A DNA stretch of 45,321 nucleotides from Candidatus Anammoximicrobium sp. GTDB taxonomy: Bacteria; Planctomycetota; Planctomycetia; Pirellulales; Pirellulaceae. The translations under genes were made by a program, and so were the position numbers. The stretch covers positions 1 through 45,321 of the forward strand of contig JAAYYU010000185.1 in NCBI GenBank assembly GCA_012515235.1, written 5' to 3'. Below, piece after piece: positions 24,832-33,775 of this stretch. Numbering within the stretch: position 1 is the stretch's first letter; each line of letters begins with the position of its first letter. The notes under the pieces were generated by a model that saw only the letters and a program-made list of their open reading frames with translations, was not told the DNA's origin and did not search any database.

Positions 24832-26121
24832 TCACGCAACATTTCGGTGCGGGGCGACGGACCAAGGGCAAGGCGGCGATTTCTTGGCGTCCTCGGCCGC
24901 GCCTGATTGTCGTGTGATCTTCTGCTCGGCCAGCGCCAAACCGCTGATCGACACAGGAGGCCTTTCTAATGACGACTCGATCCGCCTGCACTGCGAGTCG
25001 CGATCGTCTCCGTATAAGAGGTGCAGGTAGTACTGGGCTTCCAGCGCGTCATCCGTGCTGTGAACCACCCGCAGTTTCGCAGCCTGGCGGAACTGACGGT
25101 TGATCGTCTGCCGGATTTGCTGCTTGAGCGAAGCGACTCTTTCGTCACGGCGGCAAGTGCCTCGGCCGGTGCCCGGACGAGGAACGCAAAAGGCAACCGA
25201 ATGCGGGAGAATCGGTGTGTTTTTCTTGCCTTCGACCCAATTCCCGCCGCGCGCGTGTCTGGTCAGCGAATCGATCTGGTGCTCGGTCAAGGCAAACGCG
25301 GCAAGGCAAAGGTATTCCTTTCGGATGGCATCCAGGATCGCGTCCAGGACGGTTTCCTCGGCCGCATCACCACGGATCACAAAGACCACGAGATCGGGCA
25401 GTCGCTGGGACCATTCGCTCAGTCCAGCCCATTCCCGCTGGATCAGATGTTGATGCCATTCGTCTTTGACTTTCCAGCGGATGAGCAAATCGAGCGGCAT
25501 TTGCCAGTGGGCGTTGACCAGGTACTCGTACAAGCCCGTCAGCGTGCGCGGAAGCGTCAAAGCCACGTCGTAGGCCCGAGCGATCCTCTGCGCTTCGTCC
25601 AGGTAGGCGTTCGGCCCGCTCGCGACGGACGGTGCGACGGCAGCGGCGCACATCGGGATGCCGGATTTTGTCCCCTTGTGATAGACCAGGTGGTACACAA
25701 AGGTCAGCAGGTGATGCTTTGCGTCCGGAACGTAGAAGCCATGGTGCGCGGAGAAGACGCGGTCGCGCAGGACCAGCGATGCCAGGGCCGGCGGGTAGTA
25801 CGGCAGGCGGTTGTAGGCAAAGCCGCGCTGCGCTCCGACGCCGTAGAAATCACATTTCACGGGACCCCGAAAGCGGCTGGCGATGGACACCAGCCGATCC
25901 TGAAAACTGTCGTCAATCAAAAAATCCACGTCGTCTTCCGCCTGCCGGCACGAACTCTCGGTGAGCGGAACGCGATCGTGCCACCGCAGGATCACGTAAG
26001 GGATTTCCCGGTTCAGCGCCGAGAGGAATTCCGGCATCCTGGCGACCTTCAGACGCAGCGTCTTGTGGCGGGATCGCGCCCGCAGGAAACGCATCTTGTT
26101 GACGAGCAGGTCGATGATCAC
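24832..26121 (-). CDS. Uncharacterised protein with a nucleotidyltransferase-like N-terminus, glycan operon
   Basis: This 429-residue protein is not assigned to a named family. Residues 40-85 (IPYVILRWHDRVPLTESSCR then AEDDVDFLIDDSFQDRLVSI) look like a nucleotidyltransferase-fold strand and acidic turn of the DxD kind. The central part (YYPPALASLVLRDRVF and HHLLTFVYHLVYHKG) resembles proteins found with LPS kinases in planctomycete clusters. The C-terminal 70 residues are charged and probably poorly ordered. It starts within the stop of the kinase-like gene (ATGA overlap at 26118-26121), so the two are likely translated together. A transferase of a phosphorylated group onto a glycan is possible but unproven. 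Confidence 0.65.
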   Translation of the reverse strand: MIIDLLVNKMRFLRARSRHKTLRLKVARMPEFLSALNREIPYVILRWHDRVPLTESSCRQAEDDVDFLIDDSFQDRLVSIASRFRGPVKCDFYGVGAQRGFAYNRLPYYPPALASLVLRDRVFSAHHGFYVPDAKHHLLTFVYHLVYHKGTKSGIPMCAAAVAPSVASGPNAYLDEAQRIARAYDVALTLPRTLTGLYEYLVNAHWQMPLDLLIRWKVKDEWHQHLIQREWAGLSEWSQRLPDLVVFVIRGDAAEETVLDAILDAIRKEYLCLAAFALTEHQIDSLTRHARGGNWVEGKKNTPILPHSVAFCVPRPGTGRGTCRRDERVASLKQQIRQTINRQFRQAAKLRVVHSTDDALEAQYYLHLLYGDDRDSQCRRIESSLERPPVSISGLALAEQKITRQSGAAEDAKKSPPCPWSVAPHRNVA

Positions 26122-27044
26122 GGCCGTTCCAATCCCTGGAAAACTCTCCGGTTCAGGTTGGCCCGCTGGCGGACGGACACTCGGGGACCGCTGGCCAACT
26201 GGTCGACCAACAAGTCAAACCGGTCCCGGCGTAACGAGGGACGCACGCGGGCGTAGACCTCGTCCTTGAAGCAAGCAGCCTCGCGCGAGTCCGCGGCGAA
26301 CGGCGAGGTCTGCAGGAAGTACGCCGTCTGCATCACGGCCTGAGAGACCCGCGGAGAATCGAAGAAGCTGGCGTACTGCCAATCGATCAGCCGGAGCCCG
26401 TCGGCGCCGATCAGGATGTTGTCGACGGAAGCGTCGATGTGGTTGACGCCCTGTGCCTGACAGGCGTGCAGCAGAGCGGCCGCGTCTGCCAGCGTCTGCC
26501 AGCGATCGGTTGTTTCCCTCAGCAGCGCTTCGCGGAGCGTCGTGTAGTCTGCCAGATGTTCCATCAGCACGCCGCAGCTTTCCGTGAATCCGAAACGGTT
26601 CTGGACGTGGAAATAGGCATACAGTCCGGCGGTGGGAATCCCGCGGCAGACGGCTTCACGATGGTTGCAGAACTCGCGGTAGCCGTAACGCCGCCAGCGC
26701 AGTTGCGCCAGCAAGTTGCGGAGCGGAAACGCCTTGATCACGAGCCGTTTCCCGTCGTCTGCCGTCCTGTCAAGGGCAGCGACGAAACGTCTCCCCGCGT
26801 CCTTGAACACGTTCCGGACCAAGGGGCAATCCTGCGGCGACGAGACCAATCTGCACACGTCGCGATCGATGCTCAGTTGCTGGCGGGCCAGGAAGTAGAC
26901 GTTTTTGGCGCGCAGACGCTCTTCGACGTATCTCATCGGATACGAAGGGGCGGAGGCCGGAGCCGGGCGGAGCCGGACTGGCCGCCGCAGGCTGCCCAAG
27001 ATCGGCTCCTCCGGCTGCAGGCAGATTACGTTGAGATCCTCCAT
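26118..27044 (-). CDS. Lipopolysaccharide kinase-like protein (WaaP/KdkA/InaA type)
   Basis: This 308-residue protein has a small kinase fold. RLVIKAFP supplies the ATP-site Lys near residue 100. The catalytic loop is NHIDASVDNILIG, matching HxDxxxxN, and LIDWQYASF is the DFG equivalent. This arrangement is typical of WaaP, Kdo-kinase and InaA-like enzymes that phosphorylate sugars of the lipid A core. The N-terminal 60 residues are basic and of unknown role. It lies between the GDP-sugar genes and the nucleotidyltransferase-like gene, which fits phosphorylation of an outer-membrane glycan. Start at 27044, 77 bp after the reductase gene. Confidence 0.8.
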   Translation of the reverse strand: MEDLNVICLQPEEPILGSLRRPVRLRPAPASAPSYPMRYVEERLRAKNVYFLARQQLSIDRDVCRLVSSPQDCPLVRNVFKDAGRRFVAALDRTADDGKRLVIKAFPLRNLLAQLRWRRYGYREFCNHREAVCRGIPTAGLYAYFHVQNRFGFTESCGVLMEHLADYTTLREALLRETTDRWQTLADAAALLHACQAQGVNHIDASVDNILIGADGLRLIDWQYASFFDSPRVSQAVMQTAYFLQTSPFAADSREAACFKDEVYARVRPSLRRDRFDLLVDQLASGPRVSVRQRANLNRRVFQGLERP

Positions 27045-27121
27045 GATCCTCTCGCAAACAGATGGCTTTTCGTCCGTCGAGCGAGTCCCTTCGACGACTT
27101 CCGGGGCCGTACGGCCGGCTG

Positions 27122-28141
27122 TTATGACGAATGTAGCCTGGGCGGGTCAAGATCAGTTTGCGTGGCCGCCTCCGTTGCTCCATTCGCCGGAACGGCGCCC
27201 TGCACCGCCGCCGCTCGCCAGAACGCCAGCGTATCCTGCAGCGTCCGCTCGACGGAAATCCAGGGCTGCCAGCCCGTGGCCTGGCGGAGCCGCGTGGTGT
27301 CGGCAAGGGGCTGCTGGATCGCTGCCGGGGCAACTTCGGCCACGGGAAGGCGGCAATTCGCCAAGGATTGCAGCTGGGCCAGCAGGTCGCCGCTGGTGCG
27401 GCCTACGCCGCTGCCGACGTTGTAGATCTCGCCGGCGCGACCGTGGATTGCTAGCAGCCGGTACGCCCTGACCACGTCGCGCACGTCGGACAAGTCGAAG
27501 CAACTGCTCAGACTCTGCACCCGCACCCTCTCGGCCTCCGGCGACACCAATTGGCGGCACCATTCGGAGATGGCCAGGCGGGCATCTTGCCGCGGCCCGG
27601 CGTGCTGGAAAGCGCGGGCAATGACCGCGTCCAGGCCTTCTTCCGCGACGGCCTGCAGCAATTCGGACTCGGCCGCCAGCTTGGTCTTGCCGTAGCCGCC
27701 CGCGGGAACGGTGGGCGCGTCCTCCCGGACCAGCGGCCGCGCGGGCGGCACGGGGGCGTAGACGTGACAGGAGCTGGCCAGCAGCACGCGCGGCCGCCGA
27801 GGAAGCGTCGCGGCCAGGCGCAGCACCGCTTGCGTCCCGTGGACGTTCGCCTCCCAAGCCTGGCGGCTCGGCTCGGACGCCCCGCAGTCCCGCGGCACGC
27901 TGATCGCCGCCAGATGGAACAGGCAGTCGGGGTCGAATTCGGCCACGGCGGAGCGGACGTGGTCGGCAACTCCGGCCGTCACGTCCCAGGCCAGCAACGA
28001 CAGCGGCCGCAGGACGGCCGGCGTGTGGGGCCTCCAGCAGCCGCTGTGCGAGCAACCCAGCACCCGATCGCCGCTGGCCAGCAGGTGCTCGGTCAGGTGG
28101 CTCCCCGCAAATCCAGTGATTCCCGTGATGAAAGCTCTCAT
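27122..28141 (-). CDS. rmd: NAD-dependent epimerase/dehydratase, probable GDP-6-deoxy-D-mannose reductase
   Basis: This 339-residue extended SDR has MRAFITGITGFAGSHLTEHLL at the N-terminus, LLASSCHVYAP and an intact catalytic YGKTK in GGYGKTKLAAESELL. ARAFQHAGPRQ and NVGSGVGRTSGDLL follow. It begins at 28141 and overlaps the GDP-mannose dehydratase stop by 4 bp (ATGA). In this pairing, RMD reduces GDP-4-keto-6-deoxy-mannose to GDP-D-rhamnose. GDP-L-fucose synthase would be the alternative, but the sequence lacks its usual start (VFVAGHRGMVGSA). A longer upstream frame that reads through the dehydratase gene in another phase was rejected. The last 30 residues are low-complexity. Confidence 0.82.
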   Translation of the reverse strand: MRAFITGITGFAGSHLTEHLLASGDRVLGCSHSGCWRPHTPAVLRPLSLLAWDVTAGVADHVRSAVAEFDPDCLFHLAAISVPRDCGASEPSRQAWEANVHGTQAVLRLAATLPRRPRVLLASSCHVYAPVPPARPLVREDAPTVPAGGYGKTKLAAESELLQAVAEEGLDAVIARAFQHAGPRQDARLAISEWCRQLVSPEAERVRVQSLSSCFDLSDVRDVVRAYRLLAIHGRAGEIYNVGSGVGRTSGDLLAQLQSLANCRLPVAEVAPAAIQQPLADTTRLRQATGWQPWISVERTLQDTLAFWRAAAVQGAVPANGATEAATQTDLDPPRLHSS

Positions 28142-29100
28142 GCTTCCAACTGCCGCCGATCCGCATCCACCATCATCCGCACCAGATCCGAAAACGATAC
28201 TTGCGGCTCCCAGCCCAATTGCGCGCGGGCCTTGGACGCGTCGCCGCACAGGGCGGGCACGTCGGCAGGCCGAATCAGGCCCGGATCGACTTCGACGTGG
28301 TCGCGGTAGTCCAAGCCGACGTGGGCAAACGCCTCCTGGGCGAACTCCCGGACCGAATGACGCACTCCGGTGGCGATCACATAGTCGTCCGGCCGCTCGT
28401 ACGTCAGCATCAACCACATCGCCCGCACGTAGTCGCCCGCGAAGCCCCAATCCCGCTGGGCGTCCAAGTTGCCCAGTTTCAGTTTGTCCTGTAACCCGGC
28501 TTGGATGCGGGCCACGGCCAGCGAAGTTTTCCTCGTGACAAATTCCGGGCCGCGCCGGGGAGACTCGTGATTGAACAGGATTCCGCAACAGGCGAACAGG
28601 CCGTAACTTTCCCGGTAGTTGACCGTGATCCCGTGCCCGTACACCTTGGCCACGGCGTACGGGCTGCGCGGCCAGAAGGGCGTCCGTTCGGTTTGAGGCT
28701 CTGCGGGCACGGCGCCGAACATCTCGCTGCTGCTGGCTTGATAAAACCGGATCTGCGGATTCACCTGCCGGACGGCCTCCAGCAGACGGACGACTCCCAG
28801 GGCAGTGAACTCGCCCGTCAACACCGGCTGGGCAAAGCTGGTGGGAATGAAGCTCTGAGCCGCCAGGTTATAGACTTCGTCGGGCTGCGCTGCTTCCAGC
28901 ACGCGGACCAGGGACGACGGATCGAGCAGATCTGCTTCGTGCAGCGAGAGGCGGTCCTTCAAGTGCTCAATCCGCTCCTCGCCGCCGGAACTGCGGCGCC
29001 GCAGCATGCCGTGAACCGCATAGCCTTTGTCCAGCAGGAATTCGGCCAGATACGAACCATCCTGTCCCGTAATGCCTGTGATCAATGCCCGGCGTGTCAT
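28138..29100 (-). CDS. gmd: GDP-mannose 4,6-dehydratase
   Basis: This 320-residue enzyme converts GDP-D-mannose to GDP-4-keto-6-deoxy-D-mannose. Recognisable family segments are RRALITGITGQDGSYLAEFLL, MLRRRSS, LHEADLLDPSSL, YNLAAQSFIPTSFAQP, YQASSSEMFG, SPYAVAKVYGH (catalytic Tyr and Lys), FNHESPRRGPEFVTRK and LGNLDAQRDWGFAGDYVRAM. The start at 29100 gives the standard family start; the in-frame ATG at 29187 would add 29 non-family residues. It is the first gene of the minus-strand glycan operon, with a 710-bp gap upstream. Confidence 0.95.
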   Translation of the reverse strand: MTRRALITGITGQDGSYLAEFLLDKGYAVHGMLRRRSSGGEERIEHLKDRLSLHEADLLDPSSLVRVLEAAQPDEVYNLAAQSFIPTSFAQPVLTGEFTALGVVRLLEAVRQVNPQIRFYQASSSEMFGAVPAEPQTERTPFWPRSPYAVAKVYGHGITVNYRESYGLFACCGILFNHESPRRGPEFVTRKTSLAVARIQAGLQDKLKLGNLDAQRDWGFAGDYVRAMWLMLTYERPDDYVIATGVRHSVREFAQEAFAHVGLDYRDHVEVDPGLIRPADVPALCGDASKARAQLGWEPQVSFSDLVRMMVDADRRQLEA

Positions 29101-29389
29101 GTGCGCTGCGCCTGTTCTTACGAAGAAAGAGAGGAAACGACGTTGCGGCCACAGTCCGCGCTTACCGTCCGCGATTAAGGATAGCACATCCCCCTCACCG
29201 CGCGTTCACCGCGGGGGCGACCCGTTCCCCGAGTGGGCGACGCGCCGCGGGGGCGAAAGCTGCCGGAGGCAACTCGCGAGGCCCGGCGGACGCGCGGGCA
29301 AGCGGGGCCTTGCCGACCGTATGCAGTATATGCCAGGCACGGGTCCAAGGTCTACTCCGAGAGTCCCCGGCAGCGCGGGTTTCTGTCCG

Positions 29390-29421
29390 CCGGGGCGGAG
29401 TGAATTCCGGCCGGCGAAGCG
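29390..29421. repeat. Degenerate family III repeat fragment
   Basis: The stretch starting TTCTGTCCGCC and containing GGCGGAGTGAATTCCGGC aligns with the left half of the family III element at 19594-19626 (TTCCGTCCGCT, GGACGGAATGAACTCCGGC). The long CCCACCGGT arms of the other copy are absent, so this looks like a decayed or partial copy. Confidence 0.55.
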
Positions 29422-29548
29422 GTTCCCGGAGCGTTCGGCAGGATCCGCGCCGCGGCCCACCAGGGCGCGGACGCCCGTCCTGGCGGCCCGTCCCGCCGTT
29501 TTCGAATCGCGTTTTGGGACAAATTCTGCGGAACTCAACCGATTGCTC

Positions 29549-29577
29549 TTGACCCCATCTTCCGCGATCAGTAATTA
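29549..29577 (+). promoter_or_regulatory. Candidate sigma-70 promoter for the secretin gene
   Basis: TTGACC at 29549-29554 and TAATTA at 29572-29577 are separated by exactly 17 nt. This would give a leader of about 230 nt before the secretin start. The assignment rests on pattern only; planctomycete promoters do not always follow the E. coli consensus. Confidence 0.4.
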
Positions 29578-29682
29578 AGCCGCTCGCGTCGACAACCAAG
29601 ATGCCCGGCGAAGGGCAGAACCAGTTCCCCGCGGCGCTTTGCCGCGGACGGGTGCAGGCTGCCTTTGCATCGTCTCATCTTG

Positions 29683-29698
29683 ACGTGAGTTCTCACGT
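29683..29698. promoter_or_regulatory. Perfect palindrome, possible operator upstream of the secretin
   Basis: ACGTGAG and CTCACGT form a perfect 7-bp inverted repeat with a 2-nt centre, about 113 bp before the secretin start and about 105 bp after the candidate promoter. The form fits a dimeric regulator site in the leader. No regulator gene is adjacent, so this is tentative. Confidence 0.3.
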
Positions 29699-29810
29699 GC
29701 CATTCGGGGCGGACGCTCGCGAGGCGGCTGCGCCCGAAGACCAGGACGCGCAGGATCGCGCTGGCGAGAGAGCTTGGTTCGTGCGCTTGTCGTAGTTAAG
29801 GAGAAGCAAC

Positions 29811-32800
29811 TTGAAAGCGACCGCGTGCTACATCGTTGGCTGCTTGGCCGTATGGTTCGTCCTGCCGGGAACTCCGGGGCAGGCGGCCCATCCGCTGGTG
29901 ACGGGAATGCTGGCCGCCGCCGAATCGGTTCTCGCCCAGGCGGGTCCGGCAGCAGCATCTCGAGACCGGCAGGAGGTGGACCGGCTGCTCCAGGAGACGC
30001 GGCAAGCGATGAACCGCGGCGATTTGGAGGCGGCCCAACGGCTGCTGTCCAAGGCGGAGAGGCTGCCCGTCCAATATGACCCGCTGTACGAGCGGTTCCA
30101 GGACACGCCTGCCAAGGTACGGCGAGCCCTGCAGGATCTGCAAGCGGGCCGGTCACCGGACGAGCGCAGTCGCCCCAGCGATCGCTTCGCACCGGCACTC
30201 CATGGACGCGGCCTTTCCAGCCCGGCGCCGCTGCCGGCCGGCACCGCGCCGTCCAGGGACGCCGCCCAGGCGCTGGACACCTTGACGGATGACGCGAAAG
30301 CCAAGGCCAAGACCTATGCGGAAAAAGGCCGGCTGGCGCTCCAGCAGGGCGACCTTGCGGGCGCTACCGCGTGGTGCCAAAAGGCGATCGCCCTGAACGC
30401 CTCTTTCGAGTTGGGCGAATACTCGCCGGCCGCGTTGGCGGACGAGTTGCGGCGGGCCGGCGTCGCTCCGGAACGGCTCGTCGCCGCCAGTCCCTCGTCG
30501 CTCGGCCCAGCGACGCCGAAACCCGAAGACTTTGCTCCGGGACGGGAAACGTCCCTGCCCCAACCGCTTCCCGCCAGCGGCCTGACGCCCACCTCCTACG
30601 ACCAGCCACTGGCCGCGGAAATGCCGGGCGAGCCTCGGCGACTGCCCTCCCTGCCGCCGGCCAGTCTGGCCGCGCGTGAGGAAGCCTTGCGTCTGCTGGC
30701 ACTGTCCCGCTCCGCCTTGGACCGCGGCGACGCCGCGGGCGCCAAGCAGTTGGCCGAACAAGCCCGCGCGCTGCGGGTTCCGGACGAGGCCTTCGGCCCG
30801 AATGAGCCCCGGCCCGAACACTTGCTGATGGAGATTCAAAGTGCCCTCAACCGGCGGGCGCCCACGCTCGCGGCCGCGCCGTCGGGCGTCGTCCCGGCCT
30901 ACGATCCAGGCACTAGCTCGCGCGATCCGTACCCGGTCCGGCAAGGACTGTACGATCCCGCCCAGGACCGCTCACGGACCCAGCCCGCGCAAGCGCTGGG
31001 GGTCCCGGTGGCGGCGGGGTCCCCGGCTCCGGGCGCTGCGCGCCCCACGGTCGCCGGCCAAGGGCCGGAACTGTACCGGCAGGGCCTGCTGGCCCTGGAA
31101 CGCCAGGATCGAGCGACCGCGCTGCAACTGTTCTCCGAAGCATGGAAACGCGAAGCGGAGTTGGATCCGGCGACCCGCCAGTCGCTCCGCGACAAACTGA
31201 CCCTGCTCCGCGTCGCCGCCTCGGCCGCGCCGGCGGTCGGCACGCCCGGTTCCGCGATTGAAGAGGTCGACGCCGAACAACGCCTGTTGCGCGATAAACT
31301 GTTCCGAGACATCACCCGCGAACAGAGCGTGGCGGAAAAAATGCGGCAGACCGATCCCCGCGGCTCTCTGACCAGGCTCCAGCGGCTCCGCGAACAGGTC
31401 GAGCAGGACACGCTGGACCCGACGCTCCGCCGCCAGATGCTGAATCTGGTCGACCGCAGCATCCGCGAGACCGAAGGCTACATCGTCCAGAACCTGGCGG
31501 ATATCGAACTCCAAGAGCACAACCGGTCCGCCAACGAGGACATCGAACGCTCCCAACAAAACAAGCTCGACAAACAGAACAAGCTGGCCGAGCTGGTGGA
31601 GCAGTTCAACAATTTGATCGACGATCAGCGGTTCTCCGAAGCGGAAGTGATCGCCAAGCAGGCCCACGAATTGGAGCCCGATTCCGAAGTCGTCCGCAGC
31701 ATGCTGCTGACAAGCAAGTTCGCCTGGCGGGTCCAGGAACAGAATACGATCCAGGACGACAAAGAGCGCGGGTTCTACGACGCCATGGCCTCCGTGGACA
31801 AGGCGGGAATCCCCTTTGGCGACGACGGCCTTCCGCTGCGGTTCGGGGACGCCAAGGACTGGAATCAGCTGTCCCGCACCCGCGGCGATTGGCTCCGAGA
31901 ACAGCGGTCGCGTCTCACGCCCGCCGAAATGGAGATCCAAAAAGCCCTCAAGACCGAAGTGGACGTCAAGTTCGAGAACCGCCCCTTGTCGGAGGTCGTC
32001 GAGACGCTGGGACGGATGGCCGGGGTGAACGTGTTCCTGGACCAACAGGGACTGCACGCCGAGGGAATCACCACCGACGAGCCGGTCAACATCAATCTGA
32101 CGCAGCCGATCTCGCTGCGGAGCGCCTTGAACCTGATCCTGGAACCGCTGCACCTGAGCTACGTGATTCAGAACGAGGTCTTGCGGGTGACCAGCGAACA
32201 GACGCGCGACGCCAACGTCTATCCGCGCGTCTACAACGTCGCGGACCTGGTGATCCCGATTCCGAACTTCATGCCCAGCTACAACATCGGCCTGCCGGGG
32301 GCGATCAAGGAAGCCATGAACGCTACCGGCCTGACCCGGACGACGGGCCTGCAGCAGACCGTGCCCCTGACGCTGGCCTCCAGCGACGCGGCGCAGCAGG
32401 CTGCGAGCAATGCCTCCGTCCTGGCTCAGATGAGTTCCTCCGGCATGTTGCCGGGCGTCACCTCGCGGTCGCCACAACCGCTGGGCTACGCACCCGGCGG
32501 CATGGGCGGGGCCTCGATGGCCGATTTCGACACCCTGATCGACTTGATCACGACCACCATCGCCCCGCAGTCCTGGGACACGGTCGGCGGTCCGGGCTCG
32601 ATCGAAGGCTTTCCGACCAACCTCAGCCTGGTGGTCAGCCAGACGCAGGAAGTTCACGAGCAGATCGCCGATCTGTTGGACCAGCTCCGCCGGCTGCAGG
32701 ATTTGCAGGTGACGATCGAAGTCCGCTTTATCACGCTGAACGATTCGTTCTACGAGCGGATCGGCATCGACTTTGACTTTGAGGTCGACGACAACTCCGC

Positions 32801-33680
32801 CCAGATCGCGGGCCAGAATTCCATCCTGCCCGACGACACCGGTCCCAGCATGGCCTTCGGCTTGGATCCCACCGGGACCCCGACCGCCGATTTCGACTAT
32901 GCCTTTGCCCAGGACATGTTCACTTCCGCCGTGCCGCAGTTCGGCGGGTTCGACTCCGCCAGTGCGGCCAACTTCGGGTTCGCGATTCTCAGCGATATCG
33001 AAGTGTTCTTCCTGCTGCAAGCCGCCCAGGGCGACGATCGCACGAACGTGCTGCAGGCCCCCAAGGTGACGCTCTTCAACGGCCAGACGGGATTAGTCAT
33101 GGACAACTCCCAGCGGCCCTTTGTGACCAGCGTGATCCCCGTCGTGGGAGATTTCGCCGCCGCTCACCAGCCGGTGGTGGTGGTCCTGAACGAAGGCACT
33201 TCGCTGAGCGTCCAAGCCGTGGTCTCGCCCGACCGGCGCTTCGTGCGCTTGACGCTGGTTCCCTTCTTCAGTTCGATCGGCGACGTCGATACCTTTACCT
33301 TCAACGGCCGGGTGTCGTCCGACTCCGGGACGACCGTGGCAGATCCGACGAACGAAGCCTCCAGCGTGACGAACAACCGGCAGAACTTCGTCGAGGGCAC
33401 CACGGTCCAGTTGCCGACGTTCAACTTCACGACCGTCTCCACGACGGTCAGCGTGCCGGACGGCGGCACGGTGCTGCTGGGCGGCATCAAGCGGTTGAGC
33501 GAAGGCCGCAACGAGCGCGGCGTCCCCATGCTGAGCAAGATTCCCTATATCAACCGCCTGTTCCGGAACGTCGGCATCGGCCGCGACGCCCAAAGCCTGA
33601 TGATGATGGTCACGCCGCGAATCATCATCCAGGAGGAAGAGGAGTTCCTGCAGACGGGCTACGACAGCTCGCAGCAATAG
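29811..33680 (+). CDS. Secretin (GspD/PilQ superfamily) with a very long repeat-containing N-terminus
   Basis: This 1289-residue outer-membrane channel protein has a TTG start at 29811, 7 nt after AAGGAG. A signal peptide is followed by at least four TPR-like units within the first 460 residues (DRLLQETRQAMNRGDLEAAQ, GRLALQQGDLAGATAWCQKA, LLALSRSALDRGDAAGAKQL, LYRQGLLALERQDRATALQL), joined by Pro/Ala-rich linkers. A coiled, polar region spans 470-700. An N0/STN-like domain at about 710-800 (VDVKFENRPLSEVVETLGRM) precedes the secretin domain (about 960-1280), which holds VTIEVRFITLNDSFYERIGI, VPDGGTVLLGGI and MMMVTPRI. It belongs to the planctomycete type II/IV-like secretins. No pilus, ATPase or inner-membrane genes adjoin it, so the export machinery must be elsewhere. 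Confidence 0.93.
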   Translation: MKATACYIVGCLAVWFVLPGTPGQAAHPLVTGMLAAAESVLAQAGPAAASRDRQEVDRLLQETRQAMNRGDLEAAQRLLSKAERLPVQYDPLYERFQDTPAKVRRALQDLQAGRSPDERSRPSDRFAPALHGRGLSSPAPLPAGTAPSRDAAQALDTLTDDAKAKAKTYAEKGRLALQQGDLAGATAWCQKAIALNASFELGEYSPAALADELRRAGVAPERLVAASPSSLGPATPKPEDFAPGRETSLPQPLPASGLTPTSYDQPLAAEMPGEPRRLPSLPPASLAAREEALRLLALSRSALDRGDAAGAKQLAEQARALRVPDEAFGPNEPRPEHLLMEIQSALNRRAPTLAAAPSGVVPAYDPGTSSRDPYPVRQGLYDPAQDRSRTQPAQALGVPVAAGSPAPGAARPTVAGQGPELYRQGLLALERQDRATALQLFSEAWKREAELDPATRQSLRDKLTLLRVAASAAPAVGTPGSAIEEVDAEQRLLRDKLFRDITREQSVAEKMRQTDPRGSLTRLQRLREQVEQDTLDPTLRRQMLNLVDRSIRETEGYIVQNLADIELQEHNRSANEDIERSQQNKLDKQNKLAELVEQFNNLIDDQRFSEAEVIAKQAHELEPDSEVVRSMLLTSKFAWRVQEQNTIQDDKERGFYDAMASVDKAGIPFGDDGLPLRFGDAKDWNQLSRTRGDWLREQRSRLTPAEMEIQKALKTEVDVKFENRPLSEVVETLGRMAGVNVFLDQQGLHAEGITTDEPVNINLTQPISLRSALNLILEPLHLSYVIQNEVLRVTSEQTRDANVYPRVYNVADLVIPIPNFMPSYNIGLPGAIKEAMNATGLTRTTGLQQTVPLTLASSDAAQQAASNASVLAQMSSSGMLPGVTSRSPQPLGYAPGGMGGASMADFDTLIDLITTTIAPQSWDTVGGPGSIEGFPTNLSLVVSQTQEVHEQIADLLDQLRRLQDLQVTIEVRFITLNDSFYERIGIDFDFEVDDNSAQIAGQNSILPDDTGPSMAFGLDPTGTPTADFDYAFAQDMFTSAVPQFGGFDSASAANFGFAILSDIEVFFLLQAAQGDDRTNVLQAPKVTLFNGQTGLVMDNSQRPFVTSVIPVVGDFAAAHQPVVVVLNEGTSLSVQAVVSPDRRFVRLTLVPFFSSIGDVDTFTFNGRVSSDSGTTVADPTNEASSVTNNRQNFVEGTTVQLPTFNFTTVSTTVSVPDGGTVLLGGIKRLSEGRNERGVPMLSKIPYINRLFRNVGIGRDAQSLMMMVTPRIIIQEEEEFLQTGYDSSQQ

Positions 33681-33720
33681 CCACTCTCCCCGGTCCGCTC
33701 GCCCACGACGGCCATTCCCA

Positions 33721-33753
33721 AGCCCGGCTTTCGCCAAGCCGGGCTCTTTTTTT
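33721..33753 (+). terminator. Rho-independent terminator after the secretin
   Basis: A perfect 10-bp GC-rich stem (33721-33730 with 33736-33745) with a 5-nt loop is followed by a run of seven T. It lies 41 bp after the secretin stop and 23 bp before the stop of the convergent membrane-protein gene. Confidence 0.9.
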
Positions 33754-33775
33754 CGAACGGAAAACGGAACCCGCC

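Larger units (their letters stand above)
29101..29810. other. Divergent intergenic region, gmd and secretin promoters
   Basis: The 710 bp contain no convincing gene; open frames on both strands are short, overlapping and lack ribosome-binding sites. A degenerate family III repeat is at 29390-29421. A sigma-70-like site is at 29549-29577, a 7-bp hairpin (CCGCGGC/GCCGCGG) at 29627-29645, and a perfect 16-nt palindrome at 29683-29698. The last three lie in the putative promoter and leader of the secretin gene. Confidence 0.5.

Noticed and set aside
29195..29599. Overlapping open frames in the gmd/secretin intergenic region
   Set aside because: They are Arg/Pro/Gly-rich on both strands, lack start signals, and overlap a decayed repeat and the putative promoter.
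30972..33020. A 682-codon minus-strand frame within the secretin gene
   Set aside because: It is the reverse of a well-supported secretin, has no family motifs, and is explained by GC-rich codon bias.
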